From NCBI GenBank assembly GCA_030770425.1, contig JASJFT010000020.1:62001-126000 (forward strand): a stretch of 64,000 nt of DNA, in the 5' to 3' direction. This document shows positions 33,482-45,618 of the stretch, one piece after another; positions within the stretch are counted from its first letter, which is position 1; each line of letters begins with the position of its first letter. A model generated the notes under the pieces. That model saw only the letters and a program-made list of their open reading frames with translations. It was not told where the DNA came from and did no database searches. The position numbers were made by a program, and so were the translations under genes. The stretch is from Darksidea phi. Its lineage: Eukaryota > Ascomycota > Dothideomycetes > Pleosporales > Lentitheciaceae.

Positions 33482-34538
33482 GGCTGCGGACGTGGAGCGG
33501 CGGGGTAAACGGGTGTGCAACGGGCGTGCAACGGGACAGCGGGGACAGAAGGGAGGCGCAGAGCGAAGGACTCAGATACTGTGAGGCACAGCTGCAGGCG
33601 ACAAGGAGAGATATAAGGCTCGCTCTAGGCGCGCGGCGACGACGTGACGAATGCAACCTGGTGTTCCAACAGTGGACATGGCGGGGCTGAGGCGTAAGCG
33701 AAAATCCAGGACTGACGGAGTGCAAAAACCAATGGGTCCAAGACCCAAACAAGTGCAGGAAGTGATTGATAATAGGGGTTCCAAGGCCCCCGTCAACAGA
33801 GGCTGTGTCTATCCAATCTCCAATCCTTCTGGTGTTATTCTATACCTATTCCCCTCTTTAGGAGCTCGACAACAGCCCCACCCCTCGAGCAGCATCGCCG
33901 CCCCCACCTACCCAGGCTCTGCGCAGGATTGCGCGATCTCGAGATGGTCTGCGGCCCGTCCTGCCTCGCCATCAAGCGATCGACATGGTGCAAGGAATAC
34001 AAAAGGCGGTGGTGCTCGTCTTCAGAGTGCTGCTTCGACCCGGCGCAGGGAGGGGTTGTGGGGTAGCCGCCCACTCACCGACTCGACCCAAGGGCGCTAG
34101 CTAGCTTCGGTCCCTCTCTCAGCTGCTACCAGACCGCTTACCTCCAACGACAGAGGCTGAGCCATGGTTGACGTATGTCACAGTCAGCCTTATCAAGCGT
34201 TCCCTAGAGTATTGCACATTTTGCGAAGATTTTTCGGATCGATTCTGTCCCACAGCCAGCGGCGATGGGCCATGCTGACAAGCGTGCTACCAAGGAAGTT
34301 AATAGGAACTACGTAGAGTGGTAGAGTGATGTATCTGCGGCGGTATATCCAAAAGCCACAGCTCCTTCTATATGTCAAGACCGCCCGCTTAAATGCCACG
34401 AAAACGGGAAACGCCGAGGTATCATCCTTAACAAACGCCAATTACCCATGCGAAAATGCTCGTCATCGAACATCACAGGAGCCACCCCACACCGTATCAA
34501 TGCCCGTACGCCCGTCATAAATGCCGTGTAACTTTTTG
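33482..34538. other. Intergenic, MAP kinase promoter
   Basis: No gene recognised. It contains the leader of the MAP kinase gene and the 3' flank of the protease-like gene. Confidence 0.5.
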
Positions 34539-36735
34539 TCATATCTCGTAGGAAAAGCGCCGCCGTGCTGAATCTGCCGACCCTTCCATGGGCGAAATGG
34601 GCGAAAGAAGCGTATCTTCAGCTTCCAGAAACCTACCGTCTCGCGGTGTAGGAGTCTGTAGCGGCTGGAAAAATGTGTCATTTGCTTCGAGGCTCGCTCC
34701 GTCCCGCACATGAGGTGTCGGCGGCTGGAAGAAGGTATCGTTGGCTTCTAGGCTCGATCCATCGCGGGGTGCGCGAGGTGTTATGGGAGAGACTATGGGG
34801 ATTCTCCTGTTAACTATCGTTACCTCCGAGGGAGATACGGGGGCGGGTCTTCGCGGCAACTCTTCTGGATTAGGCGGTGCGTCTTGTGATTGCTCATTCG
34901 GGTCGACTCCATTGTATCTCCTCTCCCGAACCATCATTGATTCCTTCTCTGTTAGCTGCCGACCCCCAGCTTCTGCCGACGGGGGGGTGCAGCCTGGCAT
35001 TTCGAATATTTGCCGCTCCGTGTTTGCTACTTCCGCCAGCGGACTAGGCAGAGGCGCATCTTTCTCTCCATCTTTTCGGTCTTCAGCGGGTAGTTCGGCC
35101 TTGGGGAAGACGTTGGGCCCTTCTTCGGCGTCGGTCGTGGGCGAGAGGGGAGTTTTATCGGACTTTTCGGCCGGAGGAGATTTCGCGACAGCAGCAACTC
35201 TTTCTTCATACATCGCCTTCACCTCGTCGAGCTTTCGCTTCTGCCGTCGGCGCCAGAACCACCATATGGCGCCGCAACCAACTATGGCGAACGCAAAACC
35301 CGCCCCGAGGGCGATGCCAATAATGGATCCCGTCGTGAAATGTTTGGGTTTCGCCAGAGCAGCCATGACTTGGGGCATGTATTGTTGCGCATATATCGGG
35401 ACGATGTTCTTGGGCTGGTCGTAGGTCCAGTTGGTGGCGGAGACGGAGAAGTTCTGGCGCTCCCAGTCCACGATCAGATAAGCCTCCTGTAAAAACGTCT
35501 TCCCGAGCACAAACTGACTCTCGTCCTCACCCCGGCGGATAGGGAAGTACCTTGTCGTGTTCTCCAAGCTTCTGTATGGCGGATTTGCTTCCAGGTCGAA
35601 GGCGTCGTACGGGAGGGTGATGTTAACGGTCGCATCTGAAGCATACGGCTGTCCAAGGCTAAACGTGACAGACGGGTTCTCCGCCAACAGTCTGTTGTGA
35701 AGGTCGTCGTCTACGAGGTAGAGGGATGTGTCGTTGTCATACCGAAGCCCAAAGGTCTGTTCGAAGGCCTCGCAGATCTCGATGGGCATCCAAAGCTCGG
35801 CGATGGTGGAGTCGATGTACATGGTGAACGGCTCGCGGGCACGGAGGTTGACGTTGGACTTGGTCGCGCTATTTGCCGTTATGCCGAGGATACCCACCAC
35901 GATGTCTCTTTCGTTGTCAGGAGCGAAGCCGAAAGAAATGTCGTTCGGAATGAAGCGGGTGGAGTCGTAGCCACCGAGCGTCAAGCTGCTTAGGAGAGGT
36001 GGGTCGTCTAGAAGAGTCAGCAGGTGCGTTCGGTGGCGAAGGAAGGAACGTACGGTATCTCTGGCCAGCCGTGTAGCCAAACGCCAGACTGGGCGTCTTC
36101 TTCTGCTCGTAGAGCATTGTCATGTAGCTCGGCGACGGGTCGGTAAAGGCGGAGAAGTTGGTCGGCTTCGGATTGACGCCGAGGTGGCCGAGCCAGAAGT
36201 TGGGCGAGATGAGGGTGCCAACGGTGGTGTTGTCGAGGGACGGGCCTTCCTCGCCCTTGAGGCCCAATCCCACCTTGTCCCAGCCGTAGAAGCCATTCCC
36301 CACCAGACCCAGATTCTTCTCAGTCCACAGCTGGAAGAAGCCATTCTCGTCCCAGGTGGTGGTTTCCGAGACATTGAAGGTGCGCCCGCGGCTCTCGTAG
36401 CACGTCCTGTCCTCTGTTTCCTCGTCGAGGCCTGTCGCTTCATCGGTCACGTTTTTCATGCATGCCGAAGCATGCACGACCCATGTCTGCTGGCTGGCGG
36501 TCGAGACGAAGACGCGGACGGCCTGGGCCGGCTCGCCCACGCGTATGCTGATGGTGTTCCACTTCCCATCGATGCCGTCCCAGTTCTGGTCGGGGGCGAC
36601 GGATACGGGCTCCGGGAGGGTGTTGTTCTCGTCGCGGGCGGCCAGTGCGACGGCGAGGCATGGCGACAGCAGCGCCCACAGCGCGAGCAGGCCGAGCAGG
36701 GCGGAGAGGGTGCGGTCGCCTCGACGGCGGATCAT
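34539..36735 (-). CDS. Membrane-anchored aspartyl-protease-like protein, first catalytic motif lost (716 aa)
   Basis: Two exons, 36054-36735 and 34539-36007, with a 46-nt intron (GTACGT, branch CTGAC, TAG). A signal peptide (LLGLLALWALLSPCLAVALA) is followed by a peptidase A1-like ectodomain: ISIRVGEPAQAVRVFVSTAS at the first lobe, LTLGGYDSTRF and a second-lobe motif FTMYIDSTIAELWMP. In active enzymes the first motif is DTGS; here the Asp is absent (VSTAS), while the second has DST. Catalysis as a normal pepsin is therefore unlikely. A transmembrane helix (GIALGAGFAFAIVGCGAIWWFW) then RRRQKRK starts a cytosolic tail of about 225 residues, Pro/Ser/Glu-rich. The tail carries three copies of a LEANDTFFQP-like motif near its end. 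The likely role is a surface receptor or sensor derived from a protease (inference). Confidence 0.8.
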
Positions 36736-38190
36736 GGTCGGTGACTAAGCGACCACTGGCAGGCGAAAGGGGACCACTCAGCCACGAGACGTGTTCGGGG
36801 CATCACCGCTCATGTCTTGTCTCGGACGCGCCAGGTGGAGGAGAGGATGAGGATGAGGACGAAGGTGCGCGCACCGTCCGAGGGGCCGTGGGATGGTGTT
36901 GAGCCAGATTGCGGCCGGGGTGTTGCAACTGCTCAGCCGAGCCTCTAGCCTTGCAAGTTGCAAGTGGTATATTGCACATGGGTGTTCCCAAGCGTTTGTG
37001 CCTCGTCGGTCCTGGGCGGTCCAGGGCCAGGCCGATAGGAAGAATGGGGAATGGGGATGCGGACGGGGGCACAGCATGTCGAGCAACCGTGATGCACTGC
37101 CGCGCAACACTGGCGGGATCAGCACTGCAGCGAAAGGGGCGGACTGCGGACTCCCCTGGCCCAGACTAGGGGTGATATGCAGCAACTCCCGCCCTGGCCG
37201 TGTCTGCCGTCTGACCCTTTCAGCCGGCATTTCTCCCATATGAGAGAGCAGGCGAGCGAGCACATTTGAGAGATGTACTGCCATCCCGCCGGCGTGTTTC
37301 ACGCAGAGGACGGCCGCCACTCGTGTGTGCCGACGACGAGATGTTCTGTGGAGACGCCAAAAGCCACAGCGCGGTGGAACCCCCCCTTCTCGTTAGCACT
37401 TCCTTGGTCTGGAGCTGTGACGGCGACACAGCCAATATGATCGACAGCGCGACATGGGCACCAGCAGCTTCGAGGACTCGATTCTAGGGTCGTGCCTCTC
37501 GTACCCAGCCTGCCGGCGGCGTGGATGCTGGATGCTGAGTGTCCACCTGCATCCCGCAACGTGGCGTGCTGGTCGTCGTCACCGCGAGAGCCTCACGGCG
37601 GCATCCTTCTCCGCGAGGCCCGCCAACGGGCGCATGAAGCGCAATCAAACCTCCGCAGAGGCGACGTCGAAACGGCGAAATGAAGGGAACAACAATCAAA
37701 GCATCCACGCCGCCGCCGGTAGCCCATTTGTGCCACCGACCGAGCAATCAATTGTCGTGCAGAGCGCCTGGGCTGGGCTCGTTGCGGCTAAAGCATGCCG
37801 GCAGCCAGTCGAACAGGTGGTCTCTGCCATGGGCGGTCCAGGCGATGCAGACGATGCAGACGGGTTCGGACGACGGTGTCCCCGGGAGGTCCGTTCGGGC
37901 TGAGCGCCCCCTCAAGCCACTGGCCACCGGCAATACCTGTAATACCTGTACCATGGCCGGACGCGATGCGTCTAGCTCTACCGCACACGTCGCTGATAAA
38001 CGAAGAGGCGTGCGCCAGCCGTGCCAGCGGCTCCGGGGGCGCGCGTCGCTCTCGGCCCGCTCGATCTCACGCGGCCTGCTAAAGTACCCCTGGCTGCTCC
38101 TCTCGTAATATCTGATCATTTGCACGTTATCACGCTCGTTCAGTGTTTGATGAAGCGTCTGCGTCTGCGTCAGCAGCACAGTGGAGAGGC
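36736..38190. other. Intergenic (1.45 kb), divergent promoters
   Basis: GC-rich, with overlapping ORFs on both strands typical of GC-rich noncoding DNA. No gene supported. It separates two divergent surface-protein genes. Confidence 0.5.
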
Positions 38191-41100
38191 ATGTTTGGGC
38201 GGTGGGGCCTAGTTCTTTGCCTGGTCGCGACGGCATCAGCCTTCCACGCGAACGGCACCGGTACCGTCAAGCCTCCCGCTCGTATCGCAGCGTGCTAACC
38301 CAACCCCTCAAGCGCCCTTTGCAAACGATACCTCTACAGCTTCCTCCGCTCTCGATCCGTCCAGGACTCCTTGGAGAAACCCGACCCCCGCATCTGATGG
38401 CTCTGCAACCATCCATGGCTCTACAACCGTCACCGCCGAGGTTGGACTCCCAGAGCCGTCCAATGCGTCGGCGTCCATCAGCAGCACCAATAGCACCCAC
38501 AGCACCAGCGACATCAACAGCACGAATACTCCCTCGCCGTGCACCGTGAACATTCCAAATGCCAACCTGGAATGGTGGTATGCGGCGTACGCAACCCTAG
38601 CGCACCCAGCACTTTGGAGATATTGCTAACCGTGCTACACTAGAACATACGGCTCCGCTGTAGGGATTCTGACTACGGAGGCGGCCAACTTTACCGGTGA
38701 TGGAGCCTATCTTACTATGATCCCGAATACAGAGACTTTCGACATATCCAGCGCCATCTCAAATGATCTCGCGTGGTCCGAAAGCGTTGTCCACGATTCC
38801 GAGTTTGGAGATTGGATCAATTGGGAGCCATACCCCGTGACTCCCACGGCCGCCGCTACCTCTGTCATCACTCGGAATGCGGCCACTCCGTTGCCGTCTG
38901 GGAATATCATTCCTGCGTCAGACTCTCTATCTTATTTGTCTCTTACGGCTTTGCCACCAGCAACTATTGCAATTCCCGGACTGGTCAATTCCACGTCCGC
39001 CGCGTCAGTGTAACCCTCGACTATCATTTGGTCAGCGGACGCCTCTTGACAATACATGCTGACTTCAACAGTACTTCCGCCACTCCGTTCCTCTACTTCA
39101 CTGCGTACGAGGTCGAATCAACCGTGAACGGCACTGCTACCACGACGACTGTTAGCCTAGCCCAGCCATCAGCAATTGAATATAGGATCAAAGGCATCGA
39201 AGACTCCGCATCAGCCACCGGCACCTTACCAGACGGCTTTCTAGATGAAATTCCCCAATCAACATGCACTCCTGGAACAGTGCAAGGAGAAGTGACTGTC
39301 CTCGTCGTTTTAGATCTGTACTGGCTCTACAGACCTCCTTCCAGTCCATTTCTTATTCATTTCGAATCGTCGGCTCTTGGGTTCGAAACGGATACCGATA
39401 TGAACCTTTTACAGGAAACATCGAAAGGAAAGCCTTTCACAGCGCATCCAGTGGATCCGAAGTGGACAGAGGGTTTAGGAGAGAAGACGACCGCTGACGA
39501 CAAGCCAAGGCCGCAGACAGCAAGTCCCCAGCCGACGCAAGGTGGTGGGGACTCGGCCAGTACCGAAAACAGGCCCGGATCACAGCAGACAGGCCCAGCA
39601 CCGGCACAAAATGCTGACACCAAACTCTCAAATGTTATGCAGCCGTACGTAATTTCCTAATACGTCCGGTACATCCTATCTAGAGCGTGTCATGTTTCTT
39701 GAGACCTGGCAGCTCCTAGTTTGAGACAAGAGAAAGTGAACTCCTTCTGCAAGAGCCTTGCTGACTTTGTACCCTACCCTTAGGAAACAGACGGTGGGAA
39801 CTATAGGAACAAATCCAGTAATCGTGGCCCCCTCATCGGTCGTAATTGTTGGCACACAGACACTCACACCTGGCGCGCCAGCTATTACCGTGGATGGAAG
39901 ACCAGTATCACTCGCACCTTCAGCCACCGCCATTGTCGTAGGAAGCACTACATCAGCTTTGCCGCTGGTAGCCAATCCCGGTTCACCGTCTCAGACGGTC
40001 GCTTCTATAGGTGGCAGGCCCGTTGTGGTAGACCCCTCCTCTGCGGTGATCATAGGAACAGCTACACTACGACCTGGCCAACCAGCTGTAACTATTGGCG
40101 GCAGTATCGTATCAATTGCGCCTTCGGCAACTGCTATCGTTGTGGGAGGCACGACGTCTACACTACCACGAGTCATCTTTCCGTCAGAACCTATACAAAC
40201 ACAGGCTCCCGCACCGCCGGTGCTTACTATTGGGTCGTCGACGCTAACGGCTAATGCCGCAACCCAATTCCTCATCAGTCCGGGTCAGACATTAACGCCA
40301 GGTGGATCAGCTACCGTGGACGGGACTGTCGTCAGTCTGGGCCCTTCAGCTTCCTTTGTTGTCGTAGGAGGGTCGACCCAGCTACTTCCCACGGGCTCAT
40401 CTGGTGCTACGCCTCAACCCGAAATAATAGTAGGAGGTGCTACTATAACGGCTCTTGCTGGAAGCTCTGCCAACCAACGTGGGGATAACCCATTGAGCCC
40501 TGGGCATGGCGCTGCGGGTCCCACCTTCGTCATATCCGGACAGACTCTTGCGCCAGGCCATGATATTACTATCGAGGGCACTACAATCTCACTTGAGCCC
40601 TCCGGGTCATTTATCGTGGTGAACGGAGTCACATCAACGCTTTCTACCCCAGCTGCAGCTCAGGTCACAGCCCCTCCTATCACGATTGGAAAGAGCATCT
40701 ACACTCCTCTTTCAGGAACCGGAACATCCTACATGATTGGCTCCGCCCTTCTAACTCCCGGTGGAGAAATCACAGTTTCGGGCTCCACCATCTCACTCGC
40801 CGCTGACGGTTCCGACATCGTCGTTAATGGCGTAACAGCAACGCTCCGCGGAGGAACACATGCCACAATTACCAATCCCCCTCTCCTTACCATCGGCTCG
40901 CAGACGTACACGGCTGCACCAGGAACCGGAACAACATTCATTATCGGAGGTCAGACTCTGACCCCAGGTGGTACTATCACAGTTGATGGGACGACCATTG
41001 TTCTCGCCCCTGGTGCTACAGAATTAGTATATGGAAGCGCAGGCAAGAGCACGACGACGGCGCTTTTCCCTGCCACAACAAGGGCGACGTTGACATCAGG

Positions 41101-41260
41101 GAGCGTAAGCGCACCTGCTAGTGCGGGGGCTACGGGAGGCTCTGGTGGGCCTGCGCCTACCAGTAGCGCCGAGGGCGTTGGATGTAATCTGCAAAAGCCT
41201 CGCATCAACAGCTGGTTTCTCTCACTGGTAGTGGGGGTTTTTGGGTTGATGATACGATGA
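38191..41260 (+). CDS. Secreted repeat protein with GPI-anchor-like C-terminus (917 aa)
   Basis: Five exons: 38191-38260, 38313-38586, 38644-39003, 39072-39644 and 39784-41260; lengths sum to 918 codons. Donors are GTACCG, GTACGC, GTCAGT and GTACGT, most with clear CTAAC/CTGAC branches. The signal peptide is MFGRWGLVLCLVATASAFHA. The N-terminal half has Ser/Thr/Asn-rich and globular parts (NLEWWYAATYG). The large last exon encodes about six repeats built on the theme L-x-GQTLTPGG-x-ITV-x-GT-x-ISLAPS-x-x-x-IVVNG-x-TSTL, a beta-solenoid-like pattern. The C-terminus is a Ser/Gly spacer and a hydrophobic tail (WFLSLVVGVFGLMIR), as for GPI attachment. Likely a cell-wall or surface structural protein. 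Such repeats are frequent in Dothideomycete secretomes (general knowledge); no enzymatic role is suggested. Confidence 0.8.
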
Positions 41261-41788
41261 ACAGAGTTGCTCCAAATGCGTAGCAATTGGAGCCGGCCGA
41301 CATCAGGATAGTCGCCGTCACGAGTCAATAATGGCGTTTGTATTCGAGGGTGATGACTTCACGACATGGACTAAAGGTATGGGAATCCGGAAGATACCAA
41401 TTGGGATATAATGTGTACGCATACTGTTGTAATAGGCTCTGAACTTTGTAATTTTAATAAATGTTATGAAAAGCGCAGAGTCATGTTTGTTGGAGTCAAC
41501 TTGTTTCACATTAGCCGTCGACGCTTCCACACCTGTACTGAACATAGCTGAGTGTGTTGAAGGTTTCAAAGGTATCCAAATCTTGTGTAAAATGCATAAT
41601 TGGTCTGACCAAGGAAGAGCCTAAGGAGTAAAACTATACCTGATGGACCCACTGCGCAATCTACAAACCATACGGATGGCAGTTGCAAGTCAAGTCAGTG
41701 CCCAAGCCAGCGGTATAAAGCCGAGAAAGCTGATCCAGAGGGACGCCAGTACCACATTGCGGCGCTTTTAGTACAAGCATTTCACACC
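41261..41788. other. Convergent 3' intergenic region
   Basis: AT-rich between two convergent genes. No gene recognised. Confidence 0.5.
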
Positions 41789-43019
41789 TTACCACCCTTG
41801 CACCCTTTTGGCCGCATCCAAGACCTCCTCCTCAAGAACATCGAGCAATCCCGGCGCAGTCCCCTTGTACCCCCACAATTTCTCTGCCCGATGGGGTCGC
41901 GTTCGCGAATTCGACGCAAAGAGGTATCGGGCGAGCTTGGGGAAGGCGGGGATGTAGGTCATGGTGTCGATTTGGGCTAGAGAGACTTGGATTGGTTCTG
42001 CAGTTTGGACGAAGTTGTGCTTTTTGAGGATGGCGTTGGTGGCGCGGGCGAGGTCGATTTGGGAGTGTTCTTGCGTGCTGGTGAAGTAGTAGCCCTGTCA
42101 TGTGTTAGAGACGGTTATTTGGAGAAAGATGTTTCCTGGAAACAATAGAGTCCTGGTGTTTTGGAACAGGGGGGATAATACGTACTTCTTTGCCCCAGTC
42201 TAAGTCACCGCCTCCTGCTGCAGCTGCCTCCACGACCTTGAGATAGACGGTCATGAGGTCGTCCATGTGCACCCAGCTGCGCGTATTGGTACCTTCTTCA
42301 TGGTAGAAGCCTCCTACGCCCAGATTCTTACACTCTTGAACAAACATCGGTACGAGTGCGCTCCACGTCTTGGCTAGCCCCTTTCCCTTACCATAAATAT
42401 CCGGCGGGCACATGATGGCGATGTTGATCTTATCACCATGCTCAGCGATAGTAGAATTGAGAATTTTCTCCGTGTTACGGTGGAAGGCATGGTCGGGTAG
42501 AGAACTGATTTCGGCAAGATCGGTGGTATCGGACCAGATTTTTGGGTTGAGTTTGCCGAGGTAGGTAGGAGTGTGCCAGTCGGAGACGATGCCAGTACCG
42601 GAAAGGTGGAGGAGGAAGCCAGGTGTTTGGCGTTTGAGGAGCCCGGCTATGATGGCTTTGAGGGAGGGCTCGTGGTCCGAGTTGCCGTTGTCTTGGGCCA
42701 GTTAATATATGCTCTTAGAATGACGGAGCGTATAGCGATGTCATATACGTACGAACAACGACGTCGGCTTTTGTCGCTTCTTCCGAGAGGATATCGGAAC
42801 TGTCATAGTCCCCTTTAACGACCCTTACGTTCGGATAGGTAGATGCGAAAGCTTCAGGCTCCTTCCGGAGGAGTGCAGTTACTTCGAACTCGGGGTGGGC
42901 GGTCACGATGGTGTGGAGGACGGAACCACCGATGTAGCCTGTGCCTCCGGTTCTGATTATAGTAAGTTTAAGTGCCTAGGACAGCTTCAAGGAGCTTACA
43001 CGAAGATTTTGGGAGCCAT
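41789..43019 (-). CDS. NAD(P)-binding extended SDR / NmrA-like reductase (343 aa)
   Basis: Four exons, 43000-43019, 42753-42952, 42186-42691 and 41789-42094, with introns of 47, 61 and 91 nt, summing to 344 codons. The start rebuilds a nucleotide-binding motif, MAPKIFVTGGTGYIGG (GxxGxxG of the Rossmann fold). VRVVKGDYDSSD and ADVVVH follow at the second strand regions, then a region ICCPPDIYG-like (AIMCPPDIYGKGKGL) where the extended SDR substrate pocket lies, and WVHMDDLMTVYLKVVEAA. The canonical YxxxK pair is not obvious, which is usual in atypical NmrA-like members. A cytosolic oxidoreductase or redox-sensing protein is expected. The substrate is unknown, and it is not embedded in a visible biosynthetic cluster. 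It is transcribed divergently from HAS1. Confidence 0.82.
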
Positions 43020-43712
43020 TGTATGACACTGAGTCAAATGCAGATCGATGCGAGTCAAGCCGTTGAAGCGCGAACAACTTGTTCAGAAATACTTCCTCAG
43101 AATCTGGTAGATCAAAGCAAGCTGAACTTTGCTACTTATGGATTAAGGGATAAGGGTGTCGATCTGTACTTGAAGGATGATGAAAGCAGGTGGAAAGACT
43201 GATTGGTAATCCACAACACGACCCCACAAAAACAGAAACGCTCGAACAAGAAGGGAATAAGGAGTCGCATAAGTTCGTGCATCAGCATTACTCGCCTACA
43301 TTTGGCCGAGCGTAGTCGATTCTGCAGTCGGCATTGTCAGGGTGGGGTTTTGGAGTTCAAGTGCTGGAGTAGGAGGCTCCGCCACCATGAAATCTATGCT
43401 TAAGAGTCGAGAAATACTACGTCGAAACTGTCATCATGGGGGTATTTGATGAAGTTAGGTCGACATGAATAAAGTCATTAGCTCTGGTGTTCCACGTTTA
43501 TTGATCGCGTCCATATTATGTAGTGGCAGTGACATTCAACATCTGGGAGCATGGAGGAACGATAAGGGCGGTTAACCGAATCGAGCCTAACCAATCGGCG
43601 GGCAGCTCCACACCCGCCGACCGCATGGAAACTTTTTTCCTGCAGCTCAAAACTTCGCGAAATTCACCGCGCACGCGAACCAAACCATTCTCCTCGCACA
43701 ACAATACTCACA
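43020..43712. other. Intergenic, divergent promoters
   Basis: Shared upstream region of the reductase gene and HAS1. Nothing further recognised. Confidence 0.5.
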
Positions 43713-45618
43713 ATGGGCGCCCAAGACATCGACTCGAAGAAGCGAAAGCGAAAGCACAAAAGCAAGAACCGCGAAGAAACAGTTGTCGCACAACCCAGCA
43801 ATGGCATCACAGAGCCGAAGCCGCGCAAGAAGGCAAAGAAGGAGCACACCCCCGAGTCCGAGGTAGAAGAGACACAGACTGCTAGCAATTCTAGAAAGGA
43901 GGATGACGAAGAGGAGCTCAGTGCAGACCTGAAGAAGATTGCAGCGGAGGCGCAAGTCGCGAAAGTCGACGCAGACGAGAAGGACGACGAATCTGACGAA
44001 GCGGCGGGCAGTGAGTCGAACGATGTTCAGCCACCCTCAGACCTGCCCTCCGGAACCTCGATGCCCACCGTTGACGAACCCGAAAAGTTCTCCGAGCTGA
44101 AGCTAAGCGACCGAACAATGGAAGCAATCCAGGGCATGGGCTTTGATAGTATGACAGAGATTCAAAGGCGCGCGATACCGCCTCTGATGACTGGCAAAGA
44201 TGTGCTTGGTGCGGCTAAGACGGGCTCTGGCAAGACGCTAGCTTTTCTCATACCTGCGATCGAGATGCTTTACTCGATGAAGTTTAAGCCCCGCAATGGC
44301 ACCGGCGTCTTGATAGTCTCGCCTACGCGGGAACTCGCTCTCCAGATATTCGGTGTTGCTCGCGAGCTTCTCGAGAAGCACTCTCAAACGTACGGTATCG
44401 TGATTGGCGGCGCGAATCGTAGGGCTGAGGCGGAGAAGCTCGTGAAGGGTGTCAACCTCTTAATCGCAACCCCAGGAAGGCTTTTGGATCATCTACACAA
44501 CACAGAAGGCTTCGTCTACAAGAACTTGAAAAGTTTAGTCATTGACGAGGCAGATCGAATCTTGGAGGTTGGTTTTGAAGACGAGATGAGGTCGATCGTT
44601 AAGATCCTACCCAAAGACCGTCAGACTATGCTATTCTCCGCTACTCAAACCACAAAGGTTGAAGATTTGGCGAGGATATCACTCAAGCCAGGGCCTCTCT
44701 ACATCAATGTGGACCACCGGAAAGAGCACGCAACAGTAGAGGGATTGGAGCAGGGTTATGTCATCTGCGACAGCGACACAAGGTTCCGACTACTGTTCTC
44801 GTTCCTCAAGAAGCATCAGAAGAAGAAGATCATTGTTTTCTTTTCTAGCTGTAACGCTGTCAAGTATTATGCCGAATGTAAGTGCGACATTCACCTAGTT
44901 ACCGTGCGCTTCTAACATTTGCAGTACTCAACTATATCGATCTACCCGTTCTGGATCTACATGGCAAGCTTAAACAGCAAGCTCGTACCAACCGGTTCTT
45001 CGAATTCTGCAATGCCACTTCCGGTACCCTGATCTGCACAGACGTAGCCGCCCGTGGCTTGGACATACCAGAAGTGGATTGGGTCATCCAATTCGACCCG
45101 CCAGATGACCCGAGAGATTACATCCACCGGGTGGGTCGAACAGCACGAGGCTCGAACGGCAAGGGTAGATCCCTGATGTTTTTGCTACCTTCGGAGGTGG
45201 GGTTCTTGAAGCTGTTGAAGGAATCTCGCGTGCCGCTGGTGGAGTTCGAGCTACCCGCGAACAAGATCTTGAACATCCAGTCGCAATTGGAAGCGCTGAT
45301 CGGCAAGAATTACTATCTCAACAAAGTGCGTAGTTTTACTTGAACCCTTCATTCATCAAACTAACACTAGCATAGTCTGCGAAAGACGGCTACCGGTCCT
45401 ATCTTCACGCTTATGCATCGCATTCCTTGCGGTCTGTTTTTGATGTCCACAAGCTAGACCTCGTAAAGGTCGCAAAGTCGTTTGGTTTCTCGACCCCACC
45501 TAGGATAGACCTCACGCTCGGGGCGAGCTTAGGCAGAGACAAGAAGGTCGAGGGTAGGAGAGCGTATGGGAGTCAGCCGCAACAGGGGAGGCGACCCATC
45601 AAGCCGAAGCGTTTCTAA
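43713..45618 (+). CDS. HAS1: DEAD-box RNA helicase Has1 (ribosome biogenesis)
   Basis: Nucleolar ATP-dependent RNA helicase needed for pre-rRNA processing and 40S/60S subunit maturation. Three exons, 43713-44877, 44925-45325 and 45376-45618, with introns of 47 and 50 nt; 602 residues, as expected for the family. After a Lys/Glu-rich N-terminal extension come the Q motif ([19 protein letters not shown]), motif I AKTGSGKT (about residue 170), Ia PTRELALQ, Ib [14 protein letters not shown] (about 278), III SAT, then in the second domain [16 protein letters not shown] and motif [11 protein letters not shown] (about 455). The C-terminal region ([37 protein letters not shown]) is the Has1-specific extension. 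All catalytic motifs are intact. Confidence 0.95.

Noticed and set aside
36778..38108. Overlapping 60-180 codon ORFs on both strands
   Set aside because: GC-rich noncoding sequence between divergent genes; no domain, signal peptide or splice structure.
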